From an uncultured bacterium (lineage in GTDB: Bacteria > Actinomycetota > Coriobacteriia > Coriobacteriales > Coriobacteriaceae), in assembly GCA_905215195.1 (NCBI GenBank), contig CAJMPF010000102.1, forward strand, positions 1 through 6,491: a stretch of 6,491 bases of DNA, written 5' to 3'. How positions within the stretch are numbered: position 1 is the stretch's first letter; each line of letters starts with the position of its first letter. This document shows positions 3,756 to 6,491 of the stretch, in pieces. Position numbers and translations under genes: made by a program. The notes beneath the pieces are model-generated. The model was not told the DNA's origin. It worked only from the letters and a program-made list of their open reading frames with translations, and did no database searches.

Positions 3756-5382
3756 ACAGCGAGTCGATAAAGCGCTGTTGGGCGGCGCGGCCGGCTTCGT
3801 CCCACTTAAAGACGCCGGCGTTGTCGAGCACGTGGCCAAACACCACGCCGACCTCTTCGTGCAGGATATCGATGGCGTTGTCGGCCGTAAGCTCGTCGGC
3901 GCGGCGGGCAAAGACGTCCTTGGCCCATGCGGCGTGGCTGCGGCAAAGGTCGTCGCCCTCGAGTGCGGCGCCAAGGTCGTAGCTTGCGTCGACCTTGGCG
4001 GCCAGCAGGTGCTCGCGGACGGCGCCGAGCTCGGGAACCAGGCGTGGCGGCAAAATGGCCAGGCCCATGACCTCGATCAGGCCGATGTTCTCCTTCTTGA
4101 TGTGGTGGTACTCGGCATGCGGGTGGAATACGCCCAGCGGATGCTCGTCAGTCGTGATGTTGCAGCGAAGCGCCAGGTAGGCCTCGTAGATTTCGCCGCC
4201 GGCATTGCCGCGGGAGTCGACGCGGCGGATGACGGGCGTCACGGTGTTGTGCGCCACGCCATCGGCTGTGTACGCGATGACGCCCACAGACTCATCGGTC
4301 CACTCGCGCCAGGCGAGGATAATCTTCTCGGCAGCGTCGAGCAACTGGGCGCGGTCGTGCGAGCGCAGTCGCAGCACCGAAAGCGGCCACTGCAACACGG
4401 TACCGCTGACCTGGTCAAAGCCGGGTACGCTAAACTGCGAGACTTCGGTGGCATGCATCATGGGGAACTCGTGCGCGCCGCCCTGGAAGTGGTCGTGCGA
4501 CAGAATCGAGCCGCCCACGATGGGCAGGTCGGCGTTGGAGCCAATAAAGTAGTGCGGGAACAGGTCGACAAAGTCGAGCAGGCAGGTCAGCCCCTTGCGG
4601 TCGACGTGCATCGGACGATGCTCGGAGCTCATGGCAATGCAGTGCTCGTTAAAGTACGCGTACGGGCTGTATTGGAAGCCCCAGCGCTCGCCGTCGAGCT
4701 TAATGGGGATAACGCGCAGATTCTGGCGGGCGGGATGGGCGCCGCCGTCGGCTGCAGCGGAGCGTCCGGGATAGCCCTCGTTTTCGATGCAGAGCTGGCA
4801 GGCGGGATACTTCTCGCCCGTGTTTTTGGCGGCGCCGGCCGCGGCAATATCGCGCGGGTCCTTTTCGGGCTTTGACAGGTTGATAGTGATCTCCAGGTCG
4901 CCCCAGTTGGTGGGGGTGCTCCATTTGATGTTGCGCGCGATGGCGGCACGGCGCACGTAGCCGGCGTCGCAGCACAGGCCGTAGAACCAGTCGGTCGCGG
5001 CGCGGGGCTCGTTGACGCCCATGCGGCCGTTGAACTCCTCGTTTACAACCGAAGGCCTCGGCATCAGCACGCCCACGATGCGCATGGCGATGCGATCGCG
5101 GCCCGATGCCGTGTCCTCGGCGGCGCCGTTGGCAACGGCAGCCTCGGAAAGCGCGGCAAGCGTGCCCTCCAGGTCAAAATCGGGGAGCGTATCGGGGTGC
5201 AAGAGCGAGAGCTTCTCGTTCTGCAGCGCCCAGGTCATGTCGAGCGCCGGGCCCGTAGCACCGATGCACTCCAAAATGGTGTTGTAGGCCCAGATGCGAT
5301 CGTCCTGTCCGATCATCGATCGGTGGATGGCATATTCGATGAGGCCCTGCGCAGCCTCGCGTACGTCAGTCATTACAGCCAT
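3754..5382 (-). CDS. galT: UDP-glucose-hexose-1-phosphate uridylyltransferase, class II
   Basis: GalT is the cytosolic Leloir enzyme that transfers UMP from UDP-glucose to galactose 1-phosphate, giving UDP-galactose and glucose 1-phosphate. The 542 residues place it in the longer class II (Firmicutes-type) family, usually about 490-520; proteobacterial class I enzymes are near 350. Landmarks are CQLCIENEGYPG (195-206), the active-site SHDHFQGG (295-302) with its His-x-His, and HPHAEYHHIKKENIGL (420-435) followed by GLAILPPRL (440-448). The HDH histidines include the expected uridylyl-carrying nucleophile. The start at 5382 has AAGGGGG ten bases upstream and overlaps galK by 10 bases. A second ATG at 5373 overlaps the galK stop as TAATG and would give 539 residues; either could be used. 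Co-transcription with galK is near certain. The extra length is spread through the protein and no fused domain is obvious. Confidence 0.95.
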   Translation of the reverse strand: MAVMTDVREAAQGLIEYAIHRSMIGQDDRIWAYNTILECIGATGPALDMTWALQNEKLSLLHPDTLPDFDLEGTLAALSEAAVANGAAEDTASGRDRIAMRIVGVLMPRPSVVNEEFNGRMGVNEPRAATDWFYGLCCDAGYVRRAAIARNIKWSTPTNWGDLEITINLSKPEKDPRDIAAAGAAKNTGEKYPACQLCIENEGYPGRSAAADGGAHPARQNLRVIPIKLDGERWGFQYSPYAYFNEHCIAMSSEHRPMHVDRKGLTCLLDFVDLFPHYFIGSNADLPIVGGSILSHDHFQGGAHEFPMMHATEVSQFSVPGFDQVSGTVLQWPLSVLRLRSHDRAQLLDAAEKIILAWREWTDESVGVIAYTADGVAHNTVTPVIRRVDSRGNAGGEIYEAYLALRCNITTDEHPLGVFHPHAEYHHIKKENIGLIEVMGLAILPPRLVPELGAVREHLLAAKVDASYDLGAALEGDDLCRSHAAWAKDVFARRADELTADNAIDILHEEVGVVFGHVLDNAGVFKWDEAGRAAQQRFIDSL

Positions 5383-6491
5383 GCCGCGTAAGCCCCCTTG
5401 TCAGAAATTGCGTAGTGACGGGCAGAGCCCTCGCCCAGCCAGCCGTTCATCTTGGTGATGAAGGTGTCGACCAGGTCGAGCGGCACGAAGGCCTGGATGG
5501 TGCCACCAAAGCCGCCGCCGTGGATACGAACGGCGCCGCGCCCGTCAAGCACATGCTCGGCCAGTGCCAGGGCATACATCGAAGGCTGCTCGGAGCCCAG
5601 CTTGGCAACGACATTCTGCAGGTACATGGCAGAGCTGGCGCCGGACTCGCGCGTCAGGACCAGGAACTGGTCAATGTCGCCGGCGTTCAGGGCCGCCCAG
5701 CGCTTATCGACCAGGCCGTTCTCGTACCAGTAGTGAACGGCACGCAGGCAGGCGCGGTCGCCCAGCTTGGCGCGCAGCTCGGGGAGCTTGGCGTCAAAAT
5801 CGGCAACGTTTACCTCGCACAGGCGTGCCTTGCCAAACTCGGCGGCGACGTCTTGCATTTCGCGCGGAACGGCGGCGTAGTCATCGGTGGCGGCCACGTG
5901 GTCGGCGCCGACCTTAACGAGCACGAGCGCATAGCCGTGGTCCTCAAAGTTGAGCTCGAGCTTCTGGGTTTTAGGCTGAGCCTGGTCCTCAAAGTCCATG
6001 TAGGCAAGGCCGCCCAGACATACGGCGGCCTGGTCCATCAGACCGCAGGGCTTGCCGTAGTAGTTGTTCTCGGTGCGCTGGCTCATCTGAGCGAGCGTGA
6101 CGGGCTCAATGGTGGGCGCGCCCCAGAGCGTCTCCATGGCACGACCGTACGCGGCCTCGACGGCGGCAGAGCTGGAAAGGCCGCCACCCGAGGGGACGGA
6201 GCAGGTGAAGGCGAAGTCGAAGCCGTGGGGCTCAACGCCAAGGGCTGCAATCTCGTGCGCCATGCCGCGGACGAGGCTTGCGGACGTGCCCTTCTCGGAC
6301 TCCTGAACATCCAGCGTGTCGAGCGTGATCTCAAACGTAGGATAGCCCTCGTCGGCGACGCGAATCTTGTTGGAATCGGTTGCCACGGCGATACCGTCGA
6401 CGGCGACATCGAGCGAGCCGGCGATAACGTGACCGCCCTCGTGATCGGTGTGATTGCCGCTGATCTCGGAACGCCCGGGCGCGTGCACGTA
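5373..6491 (-). CDS. galK: Galactokinase GalK, 5' end cut by window edge
   Basis: GalK is the cytosolic GHMP-family kinase that phosphorylates galactose with ATP to galactose 1-phosphate, the substrate of GalT. 372 residues are visible. The reading frame stays open through the right edge. The first recognisable motif, APGRSEISGNHTDHEGG, is the galactokinase signature that normally lies some 25-45 residues into the protein, so the GTG at 6488 is an internal valine and the true start is outside. Counting from that valine, VPSGGGLSSSAA (98-109) is the ATP-binding GHMP motif, CGLMDQAA (148-155) holds the likely catalytic Asp, and HGGGFGGT (323-330) is the third GHMP motif. The signature SEISGNHTDH in place of the enterobacterial VNLIGEHTDY is common in clostridial and actinobacterial galactokinases. 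Its stop is nested in the galT start region, showing translational coupling. Confidence 0.95.
   Translation of the reverse strand, partial: YVHAPGRSEISGNHTDHEGGHVIAGSLDVAVDGIAVATDSNKIRVADEGYPTFEITLDTLDVQESEKGTSASLVRGMAHEIAALGVEPHGFDFAFTCSVPSGGGLSSSAAVEAAYGRAMETLWGAPTIEPVTLAQMSQRTENNYYGKPCGLMDQAAVCLGGLAYMDFEDQAQPKTQKLELNFEDHGYALVLVKVGADHVAATDDYAAVPREMQDVAAEFGKARLCEVNVADFDAKLPELRAKLGDRACLRAVHYWYENGLVDKRWAALNAGDIDQFLVLTRESGASSAMYLQNVVAKLGSEQPSMYALALAEHVLDGRGAVRIHGGGFGGTIQAFVPLDLVDTFITKMNGWLGEGSARHYAISDKGAYAAWL
5393..5399 (-). promoter_or_regulatory. Ribosome binding site of galT inside galK
   Basis: On the - strand AAGGGGG ends ten bases before the ATG at 5382 and 19 bases before the ATG at 5373. 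The spacing favours the outer start, although ribosomes finishing galK at the TAATG could restart at the inner one. Confidence 0.55.

Noticed and set aside
3778..4875. A 365-residue open frame on the + strand opposite galT
   Set aside because: It lies wholly antisense to a clearly recognised galT, has no ribosome binding site and a low-complexity Ala/Gly/Val-rich product. GC-rich codon bias commonly keeps antisense frames open.
6486..6488. GTG as the true start of galK
   Set aside because: It lies directly before the galactokinase signature APGR, and the frame stays open to the window edge, so an upstream N-terminal segment is missing.
1..6491. A previously undescribed enzyme system, transposase or phage gene
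   Set aside because: All long credible frames are accounted for by known galactose catabolism genes; nothing like a transposase, integrase, toxin or defence protein was found in the remaining frames.

Overview
The window looks like chromosomal DNA of a high-GC, gut-type Actinobacterium, most likely of the Coriobacteriia (Collinsella-like). That assignment is an inference. It rests on GC-rich codon use in every gene, a clostridial/actinobacterial style of galactokinase and class II GalT, and long dyad elements in the gaps that resemble, from memory, elements scattered in Collinsella-type genomes. No database search was possible.

The layout is two convergent galactose operons. On the + strand are lacA (247-675), lacB (739-1263), a LacX/GalM-type aldose 1-epimerase (1641-2522) and lacC (2576-3511). 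On the - strand, and cut by the right edge of the window, are galK (5373 to beyond 6491) and galT (3754-5382), which overlap by 10 bases. The operons meet in a 242-base gap (3512-3753) that holds three dyad elements, with a fourth crossing its edge into the galT stop codon. One of the four is a convincing intrinsic terminator for galKT.

The + strand operon encodes part of the tagatose-6-phosphate pathway. LacAB isomerises galactose 6-phosphate, which usually arises from PTS uptake of lactose or galactose, to tagatose 6-phosphate. LacC phosphorylates this to tagatose 1,6-bisphosphate. The epimerase interconverts sugar anomers. The - strand pair is the core of the Leloir pathway: GalK makes galactose 1-phosphate from free galactose, and GalT exchanges it with UDP-glucose. 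One locus therefore serves two routes for galactose. The tagatose-bisphosphate aldolase (lacD), any PTS transporter, phospho-beta-galactosidase, galE and a lac regulator are not in the window.

The non-coding DNA holds the less ordinary signals. The AT-rich leader of lacA has two dyads built from GTTC/GAAC half-sites, as expected of a DeoR-family (LacR/GlpR-like) operator. The 377-base gap between lacB and the epimerase starts with an orphan Shine-Dalgarno sequence fused to a perfect 12-bp palindrome, followed by a second nested dyad element. I found no undescribed enzyme system, CRISPR array, RNA gene or transposase. The genes are ordinary sugar catabolism, and the points worth following up are the operator layout and the intergenic elements.
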